Below, one piece after another: positions 63,236-64,000 of a DNA stretch of 64,000 nucleotides. The stretch is from contig NZ_JAERQN010000003.1 of the NCBI RefSeq assembly GCF_016805305.1, positions 372,001-436,000 of the forward strand. The letters are read 5' to 3'. Source of the DNA: Falsiroseomonas ponticola (GTDB taxonomy: Bacteria > Pseudomonadota > Alphaproteobacteria > Acetobacterales > Acetobacteraceae). Positions within the stretch are counted from its first letter, which is position 1, and each line of letters opens with the position of its first letter. The translations under genes and the position numbers were made by a program. Under the pieces are notes generated by a model, which did no database searches, was not told the DNA's origin, and worked only from the letters and a program-made list of their open reading frames with translations.

Positions 63236-64000
63236 CTACTGCCGCTTCGCGCGCTCGGCCTCCCGCAGCCAATCCTCGGTGGTCTTGGTGGTGGGCCGCT
63301 CCGGCCCCGCATAGGGGTCCATCTTGCCGTCGGTCGCGGCGAAGGCGCGGCAATCCTCGCAGAGGCGGAGCAGCGCGAGCTGCTTGCCGTCCCTGAACAT
63401 CCAGTGGCCGCTGGCGGTCAGCTTGGCGGAGACGCGCTCGATCTGGCTCCGCACGCCAAAGGGCTTGGCGCAGCGTTCGCAGCAGAAGGGCTCCTCCTCC
63501 TTCACCACCGCGACCTGCGCGCTGGCGGGGGAGAGGTTGAGGCGCGGCTCCAGCGTGATGACCTTCTCCGGGCAGGTGGTGGCGCAGAGGCCGCATTGGA
63601 CGCAGGCGTCTTCCAGGAAGCGGAGCTGCGGCTTCTCGGGATTGGCCGAGAGCGCGCCGGTCGGGCAGACGGTGGTGCAGGCGACGCAGAGGGTGCAGCC
63701 GGACGTCTCGACCCTGGCAATGCCGAAGGGGGCGAGCGCCGGCATGGGGATGACGGCCTCGCGCTTCTCCGCGCCCTCGGCCAGCGCGCGGCCGGCCTGG
63801 CGCAGGATCTCCCGCGGCTGGCCGATGGCGGCGAAGGTGGCGGGGGGGAAGGGCAGGCCGCGGCGGGGCAGGGCGCGCAGCGCCTCCCCCATCGTGAAGG
63901 GGTCGTCGGTCTCGATCGCCGCGGCGCGGGGGGCGCCGTGGTCCTGCACGCCGAGGCCGGCCAGCACCGTGGTGGCGTAGTCGATGTTGCGGAAGACACC
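63236..64000 (-). CDS. 4Fe-4S binding protein, 5' end outside window
   Basis: The open frame continues to base 64000 with GVFRNIDYATTV, so the start is beyond the window. About 254 residues are visible. Two [4Fe-4S] ferredoxin motifs are present (CTLCVACTTVCPTGA and CVQCGLCATTCPE), then a zinc-like CCERCAKPFG pair and CEDC near the C-terminus. It is probably the C-terminal part of a long Fe-S protein of the kind found near formate-dehydrogenase accessory genes. The partner enzyme is outside. Confidence 0.8.
   Translation of the reverse strand, partial: GVFRNIDYATTVLAGLGVQDHGAPRAAAIETDDPFTMGEALRALPRRGLPFPPATFAAIGQPREILRQAGRALAEGAEKREAVIPMPALAPFGIARVETSGCTLCVACTTVCPTGALSANPEKPQLRFLEDACVQCGLCATTCPEKVITLEPRLNLSPASAQVAVVKEEEPFCCERCAKPFGVRSQIERVSAKLTASGHWMFRDGKQLALLRLCEDCRAFAATDGKMDPYAGPERPTTKTTEDWLREAERAKRQ

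Noticed and set aside
1..64000. tRNA, rRNA, riboswitch and integrase searches by eye
   Set aside because: No cloverleaf-like sequence with a T-loop GTTCRANYC in context, no rRNA segment, no recognised riboswitch and no recombinase motif were found; short or divergent ones could be missed.

Overview
The window is high-GC, densely coded DNA from an alphaproteobacterium. Its gene families, a SUF operon using SufU instead of SufE, and many GTG and TTG starts fit a member of the Acetobacteraceae (Roseomonas-like). That placement is an inference from gene content; no rRNA or tRNA gene is present to test it. Both ends of the window cut genes: a chlorite-dismutase family gene on the left and a 4Fe-4S protein on the right.

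Layout. Bases 1-2034 hold the end of a chlorite-dismutase-like gene, a Crp/Fnr regulator and an alpha/beta hydrolase. Bases 2189-8707 are a complete SUF iron-sulfur assembly operon: an Rrf2 regulator followed by sufB, sufC, sufD, sufS, sufU, sufT and sufA, with overlapping or closely spaced genes. Bases 8781-19000 carry secreted or stress-related genes: a lipoprotein MBL hydrolase, a large serralysin-type RTX protease, a KGG stress protein, a 2-hydroxyacid dehydrogenase, a Tat-exported hydrolase, a WYL-VOC-EVE cluster and two tandem exported MBL-fold hydrolases. Bases 18902-28903 hold an RNA methyltransferase, glutaryl-CoA dehydrogenase, a DEAD-box helicase with strongly charged tails, a lytic transglycosylase, a glycine-zipper lipoprotein, a sulfotransferase and PhoD.

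Bases 28930-31690 break the pattern. This is a visibly AT-richer island with one intact 578-codon gene on the minus strand. The protein has a possible PD-(D/E)XK nuclease core and a cysteine-rich zinc-ribbon tail, and a run of nine G sits where its ribosome binding site should be. It is the best candidate here for an undescribed, possibly defence-related, single-gene system. Ordinary chromosome resumes with mmsB-like, a phage-type HNH-like gene, dinB, a ROK kinase, tusA-like and a histone-deacetylase-like gene. The isoprenoid and DNA-repair cluster xseB-ispA-dxs and tlyA follow.

The right third contains a cytoplasmic-facing molybdoenzyme complex (SoeABC-like sulfite dehydrogenase), an exported amidohydrolase, aroC, fabI, pdxH, an APH/AAA bifunctional kinase and a universal stress protein. 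It also holds a possible orphan toxin-immunity pair (55928-57267), a calcium-loop-rich subtilase with an RTX tail, a pirin and an NADP-dependent oxidoreductase.

A second theme is non-coding. Four intergenic places (24974-25197, 40468-40664, 51766-51809, 63162-63221) carry full or truncated copies of one modular multi-hairpin element. In the two full copies the stems differ in sequence but stay perfectly paired, while the loop of the main hairpin is conserved. A different compound inverted repeat sits inside the soe operon.
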